64,000 bases of DNA from UBA8437 sp963582065 (GCA_963582065.1 CAUZRQ010000013.1:1-64000); one strand, 5' to 3'. Positions 1 through 8,384 are shown, counted from the stretch's first letter. The notes: generated by a model from the letters alone, not told the origin. Made by a program: numbers and translations.

Positions 1-51
1 CTGATCAGTCGCGAGGAGATCGGGGTCGGGGCCTTCGAGGCGATTTGCTGA
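1..51 (+). CDS. C-terminal end of an unidentified protein (partial)
   Basis: An open frame runs in from the left edge and ends with TGA at 49-51, giving the last 16 residues (LISREEIGVGAFEAIC). The stop overlaps the ATG of the MoaD-like gene in a TGATG arrangement, so the two are probably translationally coupled and in one operon. The visible tail is too short to name a family. Given the neighbours, a cofactor-assembly or C1-metabolism protein is plausible, but this is only context. Confidence 0.5.
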   Translation: MISREEIGVGAFEAIC

Positions 52-344
52 TGGACAGCGAGGGGACCAGCGGCGTGACTGTCGAGTTCTTCGGGATCGC
101 CCGCCAGCGGGCGGGGCGAACTCGGATCGTGGTCTGCCGTGGACTCGAATCGACCCGGCTGGGGGACGTGCTGTTGGCCACCGCCGAACGGTTGCCGGAA
201 CTGGCCGGCGAGTGCCTCGACGGGTCGCGGCCTCGGGACGGCTACCTGGCCAATATCAACGCCCGCCGGTTCACCGTCGATCCCGACACGCCGATCCAGG
301 CCGGTGACCACGTGTTGCTGTTGGCCGCCGATGCAGGTGGCTGA
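51..344 (+). CDS. MoaD/ThiS-family ubiquitin-like sulfur carrier
   Basis: A 97-residue small protein ending in Gly-Gly, the hallmark of MoaD/ThiS sulfur carriers whose C-terminus is adenylated and thiocarboxylated. The N-terminal strand VTVEFFGIARQRAG and the segment GYLANINARRF...DTPIQAGDHVLLL match the beta-grasp pattern. The start is the ATG at 51, overlapping the preceding stop; a TTG at 45 is also in frame. The gene lies 44 bp upstream of a tungsten-type aldehyde oxidoreductase, and dedicated MoaD paralogues commonly accompany such genes to supply dithiolene sulfur for the pterin cofactor. The role in W/Mo pterin synthesis is inferred from context; a ThiS-like role is less likely because no thiamine genes are near. 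Confidence 0.8.
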   Translation: MDSEGTSGVTVEFFGIARQRAGRTRIVVCRGLESTRLGDVLLATAERLPELAGECLDGSRPRDGYLANINARRFTVDPDTPIQAGDHVLLLAADAGG

Positions 345-388
345 CCGCCGTTGTTGCAATTCGCCGTCCGGTGGTCTGCAATTGCGAT

Positions 389-2218
389 ATGTCAACCGTC
401 CCGGGCTACCACGGCCGATATCTCCGCATCGATCTCGCCGATCGCACCAGTCGACAGGTGCCTTGGCCGGAGGGGGTGCTGCGGCGTTTCCTGGGAGGGG
501 CAGGACTGGGATCGTGGGTGCTTCGTTGCGAGACTCCCGACGACGTCGATCCGCTCGCTCCCGAATCGCCCCTGGTGTTCGTCTTCAGTTCCCTGGTCGG
601 CAGCCCCCTGACCACATCGGCCAAGTTCGCCGTGTTGGCCAAGAGTCCACTGACCGGGCGGATCAACGACTCGCTGTCCTCTTCGCACTTCGCCATAGCC
701 GGCAAGCGGACCGGGTACGATGCGATCGTGATCGTCGGAGCCGCCGACGGGCCGACCACCCTGGTGGTCACGCCCGACGGGGTGCGGTTCGAGTCGGCTG
801 AGACGGAGTGGGGGTTGGGCAGTCGCGAGACCGGGGGGCGAGTGCAGGACCGGCTGGGCGGTAAGCGGGCGGGCTTCCAGGTGGCGGCGATCGGCCCGGC
901 CGGTGAACGGCTGATCAACTTCGCCACCATTTCGCATGACGCTCGTCACGCCGGGCGGGGCGGACTCGGGGCGGTGATGGGATCCAAGCGGCTCAAGGCG
1001 ATCGCGGTGGCCGGTGATCGGGTGGTTTCTTATGCGGATCCGGACCGCCTGGTCGAGATCTCCCGAGACCTCTCGAAACGTTCGCTCGGACCGGCCACCG
1101 CCAAGTACCGCGAGTTGGGCACCGTCGACAACCTAATGACCTTCAATCGGCTCGGCTCGCTGCCGACCAGAAACTTCCAGAGCGGCGTGTTCGCCGAGGC
1201 GTCGAAGCTGGCGCCGGAATCTCTCGAGGCCGATCGCAATCGGACACGCTCCAGTTGCGCCGCGTGCACGATCGGTTGCGAACACATTTATCCGCTGGTC
1301 AGGTCCGATGAAGGGGCCGGCCGCGAGAACTCGGGTGGCGTGCGGATGGAGTACGAGAATCTCTTCGCGCTGGGGCCGTTGTGCGGGGTTTCGGATCCGC
1401 AGACCGTGCTCGCCGCCTCGGCCCGCTGTGACGAGTTGGGACTGGATACGATCAGTACCGGGGCGAGCATCGCGTTCGCGATGGAGTGTGCCGAGCGGGG
1501 GCTGGTCGAGATTCCCGGACTGCGTTTCGGCAACGGCGACGCGATGCTGGCCATGATCGACGACATCGGGAACCGGCATGAGTGGGGCGACCTGCTGGCC
1601 GACGGCACGCGGGCGGCGGCCGAGCGGATCGGGGGTGGATCGCAGTCGTTTGCTCCGCATGTGAAGGGACTTGAACTTCCCGGTTATGAACCCCGGGCAC
1701 TGCAGGCGATGGCGCTGGGGTTTGCCGTCGGCACCCGCGGGGCCGACCACAACAGGTCGGGGGCCTACGAGGTCGATTTTTCGCCCGAGGTCGGTCGGAT
1801 CGACGCCAGCCCGGAGACAATCGAGCTGGTGGTGCGGGTCGAGGACGAGGCGGTGCTGATGGACTCGCTGATCCTCTGCAAATTCCTCCGCGGTGTCTTC
1901 GAGGATCGGGTAGCGGGAATGGCCGAACTGCTGAGACCGGTGACCGGCTGGGATGTTTCTGCGGAGGAACTTCTTGAAACCGCCGGACGGATCGTCACCG
2001 CCAAGAAAGCCTACAACATCGCACAGGGTTGGACGCCGGCCGAGGACACCCTGCCGCAGCGGTTCTTCGAGGAACCGCTGGGGGAGGGAAGCAGCCAGGG
2101 GGCACAGCTCGATCCCGATCGGCTGGCCGCCCAGATCCGGGCCTACAATCTCTTCCGCGGGTGGACTGCCGAGGGTTACGTGCCTGCGGATCGCCTGGTG
2201 GCATTGGGGTTGGCCTGA
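389..2218 (+). CDS. aldehyde:ferredoxin oxidoreductase (AOR family, tungsten-type)
   Basis: A 609-residue protein of normal AOR length. Known family role: oxidation of aldehydes to acids with ferredoxin, using a tungsten or molybdenum bis-pterin and one [4Fe-4S] cluster. The cluster cysteines are visible as CAACTIGC (C290, C293, C297) plus C497 in LILCKF, the same spacing as in characterised AORs. The N-terminal pterin-binding domain begins GYHGRYLRIDLADR, and the segment KGLELPGYEPRALQAMALGF followed by GTRGADHNR is the typical pterin/active-site region. ATG at 389 is preferred over GTG 371 because the GYHGRYLRIDL motif starts just after it. Substrate unknown; formaldehyde or another C1/short aldehyde is suggested by the following fwd genes but not shown. 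Confidence 0.9.
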   Translation: MSTVPGYHGRYLRIDLADRTSRQVPWPEGVLRRFLGGAGLGSWVLRCETPDDVDPLAPESPLVFVFSSLVGSPLTTSAKFAVLAKSPLTGRINDSLSSSHFAIAGKRTGYDAIVIVGAADGPTTLVVTPDGVRFESAETEWGLGSRETGGRVQDRLGGKRAGFQVAAIGPAGERLINFATISHDARHAGRGGLGAVMGSKRLKAIAVAGDRVVSYADPDRLVEISRDLSKRSLGPATAKYRELGTVDNLMTFNRLGSLPTRNFQSGVFAEASKLAPESLEADRNRTRSSCAACTIGCEHIYPLVRSDEGAGRENSGGVRMEYENLFALGPLCGVSDPQTVLAASARCDELGLDTISTGASIAFAMECAERGLVEIPGLRFGNGDAMLAMIDDIGNRHEWGDLLADGTRAAAERIGGGSQSFAPHVKGLELPGYEPRALQAMALGFAVGTRGADHNRSGAYEVDFSPEVGRIDASPETIELVVRVEDEAVLMDSLILCKFLRGVFEDRVAGMAELLRPVTGWDVSAEELLETAGRIVTAKKAYNIAQGWTPAEDTLPQRFFEEPLGEGSSQGAQLDPDRLAAQIRAYNLFRGWTAEGYVPADRLVALGLA

Positions 2219-2302
2219 TTCGGCCGCGTCGGTGTCAATTGACCTCGGTGACCGCCGGTGCGAGAATCGCTCCGTGGCCACGCTTCTTCCGAGGTGAGTC
2301 TC

Positions 2303-2656
2303 ATGGCTGAACCCTTCATCCTGATCCCCGGCCGGACCAGCCAGCAGGGCACGACGCTCAACGAGGGCAAGCATACCGAGGCGTACCGGGTGGAGATCAG
2401 CACGCTGCAGGTGGCTCCCGAGGACATGCAGCGGCTGGAACTGGCCGACGGAGATCTGGTCAGGGTCTACAACGAGGTGGGCGAATTCACGGTGCCGTGC
2501 ATCACGGCCCGCGGAGACGAATTGCCGCCGGGGATGCTGTTTATCAGCTACGGTGACAACTCGAGTCGACTGATGGGTGGAGACACGCAGGGGTGCGGGA
2601 TGCCCGACAGCAAGGGGCTGGACGTGTTCCTGGAAACGGCCACGGCGTCCGGGTAA
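2303..2656 (+). CDS. fwdD: formylmethanofuran dehydrogenase subunit D-like (molybdopterin dinucleotide-binding domain)
   Basis: A 117-residue stand-alone molybdopterin-dinucleotide-binding domain resembling FwdD/FmdD. The motifs IPGRTSQQGTTLNEGK near the N-terminus and LELADGDLVRVYNEVGEFTVPC in the middle fit the double-psi beta-barrel that caps the second pterin in this enzyme family. The ATG at 2303 follows a GAGG sequence by 8 bp; an in-frame GTG at 2258 has no such support. In archaeal Fwd/Fmd, subunit D completes the cofactor pocket of subunit B, whose homologue starts 40 bp downstream. A D subunit next to a cysteine-intact B subunit argues for an enzyme that carries a Mo/W pterin. Confidence 0.8.
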   Translation: MAEPFILIPGRTSQQGTTLNEGKHTEAYRVEISTLQVAPEDMQRLELADGDLVRVYNEVGEFTVPCITARGDELPPGMLFISYGDNSSRLMGGDTQGCGMPDSKGLDVFLETATASG

Positions 2657-2696
2657 CCGGCGGATTCAAGACGACCAGAAGACGGAATCACAGACG

Positions 2697-4058
2697 ATGA
2701 GTGCGACCGATGCAGCGACCGAGCCGTCACCCGGTTTGCGGGTTGTCCGGGACGCCACCTGCACCTTCTGCGGGTGCGTCTGCGATGACATGGAACTGAC
2801 CGTCGAGGGCAACCACATCACCAAGGCGAAGAACGCCTGCGTGCTGGGGAAGGCCTGGTTCTTCAACCACCACATCGAGGACCGGCCCGAGGCGCTGATC
2901 GACGGCCAGCCGGCCGGCTACGACCAGGCGATGGACCGGGCGGCCGAGATCCTGCTCTCGGCCCGGTTCCCCCTGACCTACGGACTCAGCGACACCACGA
3001 CCGAGGCCCAGCGGGTGGCGTTGGCGATCACCGACTGGATCGGCGGCATCGTCGACACCACCACCAGCGTCTGCCATGGGCCCTCGGGGATCGCTTTCCA
3101 GAGCGTGGGCGAGGTGACCTGTTCTCTGGGCGAGGTGAAGAACCGGGCCGATTACGTGATCTTCTGGGGCGGGAACCCGGCCGAGAGCCACCCGCGGCAC
3201 TTCACCAAGTACAGCCTGATGCCCAAGGGCGAGTTCGTTCCCAACGGGCGGAAGGATCGCACTGCGGTGTTGATCGACGTGCGGAAGACCAAGAGTGCCA
3301 AGGCTGTCGATCACTTCCTGCGGGTCAAGCCACGCCGCGATTTCGAGCTGGCGTGGGCGTTGAGGGCCCTGGCCCGGGGCGTGGAACTCGACCCGTCGAT
3401 CGAGGAGACGACCGGGATTCCGCTCGAGACGCTCGAGGAGATCATGGACGGGATGAAGAAGGCCAAGTTCGGGGTCATCCTGTTTGGCATGGGCCTGACG
3501 ATGACCCGCGGCAAGCATTTCAACAGCGAGGCTGTACTCGCTCTGGCCCGCGACATGAACGAGCACACCCGTTGGAGCGCCAAGCCGATGCGGGGTCACG
3601 GCAACGTGACCGGCGCCGACAACGTCGTCAGCTGGTCGACGGGGTACCCCTTCGGGGTGCACCTGGGCAGCGGGTTTCCGAGGTTCAACCCCGGTGAATT
3701 CACCGCGTCGGACGTGTTGGCCCGGGGCGAGGCCGACGCGGCGTTGATCATCGCCAGCGACCCGATGTCGAACTTCAGCCAGCCGGCGCGTGATCATCTC
3801 GAGGGCATCCCCAGCGTGGTACTCGATCCCAAGCTCTCCGACACCGCCCGCATCGCGTCGGTCGCGATCACCACCTCGACCTACGGCATCAACACCGGCG
3901 GCACCGTCTACCGGATGGATGATGTGCCGATCCCGCTGCGTCCGGCATTTGATTCGCCCTACAAGAGTGACCTCGAGATCCTGCGGGGGATCGAGTCTCG
4001 GATCCGGCAGCGGCAACTGTCCGGGTCGCTCCCCGACCCGGCAGCGAGTGGCGTATGA
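2697..4058 (+). CDS. fwdB: formylmethanofuran dehydrogenase subunit B (catalytic Mo/W pterin subunit)
   Basis: A 453-residue FwdB/FhcB homologue of the molybdopterin oxidoreductase superfamily. Near the N-terminus is CTFCGCVCDD (C22, C25, C29, with C27 extra) and then ACVLGKAWF (C48), a full [4Fe-4S] set. C126 in TTTSVCHGPS corresponds to the metal-ligand cysteine of archaeal FwdB. Later segments IFWGGNPAESHPRH and LIDVRKTKSAKAVDHF are typical of the family. The ATG at 2697 is used; the stop overlaps the fwdA start by 4 bp (ATGA). Known role in archaea: reduction of CO2 to formate or the reverse. Proteobacterial Fhc complexes are reported to have lost these redox sites, so their retention here is notable. 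No fwdC or formyltransferase gene follows. Confidence 0.9.
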   Translation: MSATDAATEPSPGLRVVRDATCTFCGCVCDDMELTVEGNHITKAKNACVLGKAWFFNHHIEDRPEALIDGQPAGYDQAMDRAAEILLSARFPLTYGLSDTTTEAQRVALAITDWIGGIVDTTTSVCHGPSGIAFQSVGEVTCSLGEVKNRADYVIFWGGNPAESHPRHFTKYSLMPKGEFVPNGRKDRTAVLIDVRKTKSAKAVDHFLRVKPRRDFELAWALRALARGVELDPSIEETTGIPLETLEEIMDGMKKAKFGVILFGMGLTMTRGKHFNSEAVLALARDMNEHTRWSAKPMRGHGNVTGADNVVSWSTGYPFGVHLGSGFPRFNPGEFTASDVLARGEADAALIIASDPMSNFSQPARDHLEGIPSVVLDPKLSDTARIASVAITTSTYGINTGGTVYRMDDVPIPLRPAFDSPYKSDLEILRGIESRIRQRQLSGSLPDPAASGV

Positions 4059-5707
4059 GTTCGCTGCGGATCAGCGGGGGGACGATCTACGATCCCGCCA
4101 ACGGGGTCGAGGGGCACGTCGGTGACATCTGGATCGTCGACGGGCAGGTGGTCGAGGCTCCGGCCGAGCCCGACGCATCGGCCGATCGGACACTGGATGC
4201 GACCGGCCTGGTCGTGATGCCCGGCGGCATCGACATGCACTGCCACATCGCCGGGCCGAAGGTGAACACCGCCCGGAAGATGGTTCCCGATGACAAGCGG
4301 AAAGCCGAACCGGTTCGTCGCACGCTGCTGACCCGCTCGGGCAGCGGCGGCAGTGTCCCCAGCACCTTCGCCACCGGGTACCTCTACGCCGGCCTGGGCT
4401 ACACCACCGCGTTTGACGCCGCGGTCCCGCCGCTGGCCGCCCGGCACGCTCACGAGGAACTCCAGGACACCCCGGTCATCGACAAGGGGTTCTATGTCCT
4501 GATGGGCAACAACCACTACGTGATGAAACAACTGGCTGCCGGCGAGCCCGGGCGGTTGAAGGCTTACATTGCCTGGCTGTTGCAGTCGACCAAGGGTTAC
4601 GCCGCCAAGCTGGTCAACCCGGGTGGAGTCGAGGTCTGGAAGAGCGGCGGCGGGAACGTGCATGGGATCGACGAAACGGTCGATCACTTCAATGTCACTC
4701 CGAGACAGATCATCCGGGGCGTGGCCTCCGCGGTCGGGGAACTGGGCCTGCCGCATCCGGTTCACATCCACTGCAACAACCTCGGTTTGCCTGGCAACCA
4801 CGCCACGACGATGGAGACCATGAAGTCTCTCGAGGGGCACCGTGGGCACCTGACTCATATCCAGTTCCACAGTTACGACGGCGACCCCGACGACCAGTCG
4901 ACATTCGGGTCGCGGGTGCCCGAGTTGTCCGAGTACGTCAATTCGCACGAGAACCTGACGATCGATGTCGGCCAGGTGATGTTCGGCAACACCATCTCGA
5001 TGACCGGTGACGGACCGCTGGGCTATTACCTACACCAGATCACCGGCCGCAAGTGGTTCAGCGGTGATACCGAGATGGAGGCCGGGTGCGGGATCGTTCC
5101 GATCGTCTACAAGCAGAAGAGCCTGGTGCATGCCCTGCAGTGGGCCATCGGGCTCGAGTGGTACCTGCTGGTTGACGATCCGTGGCGGATCGCCATGAGC
5201 ACCGATCATCCCAACGGGGGATCGTTCCTGGCCTATCCCGAGATCATCTCCTTGTTGATGGACCGCGAGCGTCGTCGCGAAGTGCTGGCCGGGGCACCGG
5301 CAGCCGTATCGGACCGCTGCACGTTGAGAGATCTTGATCGGGAGTACTCACTCAACGAGATCGCGATCATCACCCGAGCCGCGCCGGCCCGCATGCTGGG
5401 ACTCGCCCACAAGGGGCATCTCGGTCCAGGAGCCGACGGTGACGTGACGCTCTACAGTCCAGACGACGACATCCAGCGGATGTTCGAACTGCCTCGATAC
5501 GTGGTCAGCCGTGGCGAGGTGATCGTCGACGACGCGCAGATCGTCCGCGACACCCGCGGTCGCACACTTCATGTTGAGCCCGATTACGATCCGGATGCGG
5601 TGGACGATATCCAGGAGTGGTTTGAGAAGACCTACTCGATCCAGTTCCGCAATTATCCGGTCGAGGATCACTACCTGCAGGATCCACTGGTTGTGCCGAC
5701 CGTTTGA
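4055..5707 (+). CDS. fwdA: formylmethanofuran dehydrogenase subunit A (binuclear metal amidohydrolase)
   Basis: A 550-residue homologue of FwdA/FhcA, which interconverts formate plus the methanofuran amine with the N-formyl derivative in a dihydroorotase-like binuclear zinc site. Metal ligands are visible: H62 and H64 in DMHCHIAGP, a probable carboxylated lysine K185 in AAKLVNPGG, H237/H239 in VHIHCNNLG, H268/H272 in HIQFHSYDG and catalytic D384 in STDHPNGG. Length and motif order match archaeal FwdA. The start overlaps the fwdB stop by 4 bp, so A and B are coupled. With subunits B and D upstream it probably forms the core of a formyl-methylofuran dehydrogenase or hydrolase in tetrahydromethanopterin-linked C1 oxidation; subunit C and Ftr must be encoded elsewhere. 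Confidence 0.93.
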   Translation: MSSLRISGGTIYDPANGVEGHVGDIWIVDGQVVEAPAEPDASADRTLDATGLVVMPGGIDMHCHIAGPKVNTARKMVPDDKRKAEPVRRTLLTRSGSGGSVPSTFATGYLYAGLGYTTAFDAAVPPLAARHAHEELQDTPVIDKGFYVLMGNNHYVMKQLAAGEPGRLKAYIAWLLQSTKGYAAKLVNPGGVEVWKSGGGNVHGIDETVDHFNVTPRQIIRGVASAVGELGLPHPVHIHCNNLGLPGNHATTMETMKSLEGHRGHLTHIQFHSYDGDPDDQSTFGSRVPELSEYVNSHENLTIDVGQVMFGNTISMTGDGPLGYYLHQITGRKWFSGDTEMEAGCGIVPIVYKQKSLVHALQWAIGLEWYLLVDDPWRIAMSTDHPNGGSFLAYPEIISLLMDRERRREVLAGAPAAVSDRCTLRDLDREYSLNEIAIITRAAPARMLGLAHKGHLGPGADGDVTLYSPDDDIQRMFELPRYVVSRGEVIVDDAQIVRDTRGRTLHVEPDYDPDAVDDIQEWFEKTYSIQFRNYPVEDHYLQDPLVVPTV

Positions 5708-5837
5708 GCCGGCCCGGGCAACCGGCGCTTGCCAATCGATGTCGGCTGGGTGAGAATGACCGGCCTGCAAGTCGCTTTGTCAGAGGAAAAATGACCGGCC
5801 GGTCTCAGCCGGGTTTCAGTGCAAACGGAGGGTGTTG

Positions 5838-6332
5838 ATGGCTGTTTCGATGAGGACCGGACTGGGCCTGTTGATGGCTCTGTTGTTGATTGCTGCCGAT
5901 TCCGGCCAACTGGTCGCACAGGGGACGCCGGGAAGCGGCGACTCCGGTCAGCCGCCGGCCGGTGCTCAGCAGATGCCCCCCGGGGGGATGAATGCGGGGG
6001 CGGCGAACAAGGACCAGTTCGAACAGGGCGACGTACAGATTTCCGGCGGTGGTGATCCCGAAGGTGTCGGGGCCGATGCAGCGTTGTATGAGATGCTGCC
6101 CTACATCGTGCTGGTCGTCGTGGCCGTGGTTGGAATCGTCATCTACATGGTGAAGTCCTCGTCGGGTGGTGGCGATGCGGGTCCGGTTGCTTCGGCTGAA
6201 CCCGCAGCGACTGCCGAAATCGACGGCGGCGGTGACGGCGGCGGTGACGGCGGCGGTGACGGCGGCGGTGACGGCGGCGGTGACGGCGGCGGTGATGGCG
6301 GCGGTGATGGCGGAGGTGACGGCGGCGAATAG
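5838..6332 (+). CDS. secreted/membrane-anchored protein with Asp-Gly-Gly-Gly repeat tail
   Basis: A 164-residue protein of unknown function. An N-terminal hydrophobic stretch (TGLGLLMALLLIAADSG) looks like a signal peptide, followed by a Pro/Gly-rich spacer, a clear membrane segment (MLPYIVLVVVAVVGIVIYMV, about residues 90-109), a short Ser/Gly/Ala linker, and nine tandem four-residue repeats (eight DGGG, then DGGE) to the stop. Starts at GTG 5832, ATG 5838 and ATG 5850 are possible; GGAGG at 5827-5831 places ATG 5838 best. The acidic glycine tail could be a flexible linker or a cation-binding surface; I know of no matching family. It precedes two other secreted proteins on the same strand. 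Confidence 0.65.
   Translation: MAVSMRTGLGLLMALLLIAADSGQLVAQGTPGSGDSGQPPAGAQQMPPGGMNAGAANKDQFEQGDVQISGGGDPEGVGADAALYEMLPYIVLVVVAVVGIVIYMVKSSSGGGDAGPVASAEPAATAEIDGGGDGGGDGGGDGGGDGGGDGGGDGGGDGGGDGGE
6222..6329 (+). repeat. 12-bp tandem repeat, nine units, coding for (Asp-Gly-Gly-Gly)n
   Basis: Nine in-frame copies of the unit GACGGCGGCGGT. The first units are identical; near the end GAT replaces GAC twice, one GGC becomes GGA, and the last unit closes with GAA before TAG. Because the unit is a multiple of three, copy-number changes would alter tail length without a frameshift. The near-identity of units at the DNA level suggests recent expansion by slippage. Confidence 0.95.
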
Positions 6333-6392
6333 CCGGTCGGAGATTCGGCCGAAGTCGGCCTGGTTTTTCGAGACGTCTACGGGAGGGCTGCG

Positions 6393-6980
6393 ATGAACGC
6401 CGCAGTGCTGGTGGCTCTCTGGATAGGCGCCACGCCCGTAGCTGCCGCTGAGGAACCGATCGCGGGCCTCGCCAAGGCCGTTTCGGTTGACGCGTCGAGA
6501 TTGACCCGGGAGGGGCTCCGCGATCGATTCCTGGTGCTGATGAAGCGGACGGCGCGGAACCGCCGTCCGCTGGCCGACCCGGCCAAGGTGGTTCCGGCGC
6601 TGGTCCGGCTGGACGAGGACCTGAGAACGACCCGGAAGCTGTCGTTTGCCGAGCGTCGCCGGAAGCATTCTGCGATCAATGGCCGGCTGGGTGATATCCT
6701 GCCGAGGTTGCAGAGGCAGCGTCGCGAGTTTGCCGGGGCACGACTCGGGCGTCGGCGGCCGTCACGCGGGACGGGCTTTTCGCTGGCCGGTCCGGCCGAT
6801 GAGCGTGCCGCCGGCGAGTTGATATCGTTGATCCAGGATACGATCGCACCGGACAGTTGGGACGTGCGAGGTGGCAAGGGGACGATTCGTTACTACCCCA
6901 ACTTCCACGTGCTGGTGGTCCGCAACACCGCCGAGGTGCATCGCCGGATCGGCGGGACTTTGAAGCAACTGAAGAAATGA
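6393..6980 (+). CDS. secreted protein with C-terminal secretin-like planctomycete domain
   Basis: A 195-residue protein with a signal peptide (MNAAVLVALWIGATPVAAAEE). A basic, arginine-rich middle is followed by a C-terminal segment ELISLIQDTIAPDSWDV...GTIRYYPNFHVLVVRNTAEVHRRI. That pattern (Ile-xx-Pro-xSerTrp, a Gly-rich turn, then Leu-Val-Val and Val-His-xx-Ile) recurs in many planctomycete secreted proteins and resembles the small ring-forming domain of secretins. GGGAGGG at 6381-6387 supports ATG 6393. The stop overlaps an in-frame ATG of the next gene. Function unknown. Confidence 0.75.
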   Translation: MNAAVLVALWIGATPVAAAEEPIAGLAKAVSVDASRLTREGLRDRFLVLMKRTARNRRPLADPAKVVPALVRLDEDLRTTRKLSFAERRRKHSAINGRLGDILPRLQRQRREFAGARLGRRRPSRGTGFSLAGPADERAAGELISLIQDTIAPDSWDVRGGKGTIRYYPNFHVLVVRNTAEVHRRIGGTLKQLKK

Positions 6981-7000
6981 CAACCACAGGGAGTCGAGTC

Positions 7001-7849
7001 GTGAAGATGTCAACGATGTGCATGTTGGGACTGGCCGTGTTGTTCTCGACCGGCCAGAGGTTGCCGGCTGCCGGGCCGGTGCGGGTGCTGTTTGTCACCC
7101 AGAGCAAGGGGTTCCCCCACGGTGCGGTCACCCGTCGTCAGAATAACCTGGCTCCGGCCGAGATCGCCATGACACAGTTGGGCCAGCAGACCAAGCTGTT
7201 CACCGTCGACTGCACCCAGAACTGCCAGGCCGACTTCACCGCGGCGAACCTGAAGAAGTACCGGATCGTGATGTTCTACACGACCGGCGTGCTGCCGATC
7301 ACCGACAAGAATCGCGACTACTTCGTCAACACGTGGCTGAAGACCAAGGGCCACGGCTACATCGGGTTCCACTCGGCGACCGACACCTACCGCACCAAGA
7401 ATCCCAAGCACCGCTGGTACCAGGAGATCGCCGGCGGGACCTTCAACGGTCACCCGTGGGGATCGGGCAACAACGTCACCATCACCGTCCACGACACCTC
7501 GCACCCGGCGATGAAGCCGTTCGGCAAGGAGTTCCAGATCAAGGACGAGATCTACCAGTACGTCAACTGGGTGCCGAAGAACGTGCGAGTGTTGATGAGC
7601 CTGAACATGGCCAAGTGCAACCCGAAGCGTCCCTACCACGTTCCGGTCGCCTGGTGCCGCTCGTGGGGTGATGGAAAGATCTACTACTCGAACCTCGGCC
7701 ACAACGAGCGGACGTGGACGAACAAGGTGGTGCTGAAGTCGACCGAGAACGCGGTCCGCTGGGTGCTGAACCTCGAATCGGGCAACGCCGCACCGAATCC
7801 GGACGTGTCGAAGTCCGAGGAAGCCAAGGCCAAGGCGGCGGTCGAGTAG
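7001..7849 (+). CDS. secreted ThuA-like domain protein
   Basis: About 282 residues with an N-terminal signal peptide (CMLGLAVLFSTGQRLPAAG) and then a ThuA-like, glutamine-amidotransferase-type fold: VRVLFVTQSKGFPHG at the first strand, YRIVMFYTTGVLPIT, GYIGFHSATDTYR, GTFNGHPWGSGNN, and YSNLGHNERTW near the end. ThuA-like proteins are very abundant in planctomycetes and are associated with sugar or glycan metabolism, but no reaction is established for this subgroup. GTG 7001, preceded by GGGAG at 6989-6993, is preferred over ATG 6977, which overlaps the previous stop; ATG 7007 and 7016 are alternatives. It is likely cotranscribed with the preceding secreted protein. Confidence 0.85.
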   Translation: MKMSTMCMLGLAVLFSTGQRLPAAGPVRVLFVTQSKGFPHGAVTRRQNNLAPAEIAMTQLGQQTKLFTVDCTQNCQADFTAANLKKYRIVMFYTTGVLPITDKNRDYFVNTWLKTKGHGYIGFHSATDTYRTKNPKHRWYQEIAGGTFNGHPWGSGNNVTITVHDTSHPAMKPFGKEFQIKDEIYQYVNWVPKNVRVLMSLNMAKCNPKRPYHVPVAWCRSWGDGKIYYSNLGHNERTWTNKVVLKSTENAVRWVLNLESGNAAPNPDVSKSEEAKAKAAVE

Positions 7850-7877
7850 TTCCGGTGCGGTGATTCGCAACGGCCGC

Positions 7878-8357
7878 TCAGATCCCCAGGATCTTCAGTG
7901 CCCAGTTGCCGAACAGCGCCGCGATCAGTGTCCAGGCGAACACCGGCTTCAACCACCCGGGACCCGGTTCGGGCAGCCCCCGGGTTCTGAGATGGTGGAG
8001 CAGGTGCAGCCTGTAGGGGAACTGGATCAACAGCCCGCAGGCCAACAGCCAGCCGGTGCGGTTGAAGCGGAAGGCTCCATCGAAGTCTCGATCGGCCAAC
8101 GCGATGAAACTGCGGGTCAGCCCGCAGCCGGCGCACTCGAAGTCGAACAGCCCCCGGCTGGCGCAGGTTTCCGGCAGCGGGAAACCGGGCAGCCAGGCGA
8201 ACTCGACTCTCTGGTCGGCACGGGTCCGCAGTGACAGTGCCAGCGCGACAATCACCGTGCAGGCGATCAGCACCCTCAGATGGTGCTTGCGCTGCGACGC
8301 CGCGTGATCGACCGGTTGGACCGCCGCGGCCGGGTGGGTCGTGTCGGATTCGGTCAT
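7878..8357 (-). CDS. DUF2752 family membrane protein
   Basis: A 159-residue protein with the DUF2752 signature CAGCGLTRSFIAL in the middle, flanked by hydrophobic segments: LRVLIACTVIVALALSL near the N-terminus, GWLLACGLLIQFPYRL, and WTLIAALFGNWALKIL at the C-terminus. Members are small multi-pass membrane proteins with a conserved CxxCGLTR motif and no established function. The gene is the last of a minus-strand run that starts at the ABC transporter at 14.7 kb, and lies 27 bp from the M24 peptidase stop. Confidence 0.85.
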   Translation of the reverse strand: MTESDTTHPAAAVQPVDHAASQRKHHLRVLIACTVIVALALSLRTRADQRVEFAWLPGFPLPETCASRGLFDFECAGCGLTRSFIALADRDFDGAFRFNRTGWLLACGLLIQFPYRLHLLHHLRTRGLPEPGPGWLKPVFAWTLIAALFGNWALKILGI

Positions 8358-8384
8358 TGGCAGACCCTTCTCCGAACGGTGCCA

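Noticed and set aside
3051..3080. Second selenocysteine candidate at the FwdB metal-ligand position
   Set aside because: Some archaeal FwdB homologues use Sec here, but the codon in this gene is TGC (C126), so it is a cysteine form.
6222..6329. Possible CRISPR-like or intergenic repeat array
   Set aside because: The units are 12 bp, contiguous without spacers, and in frame within a protein tail.
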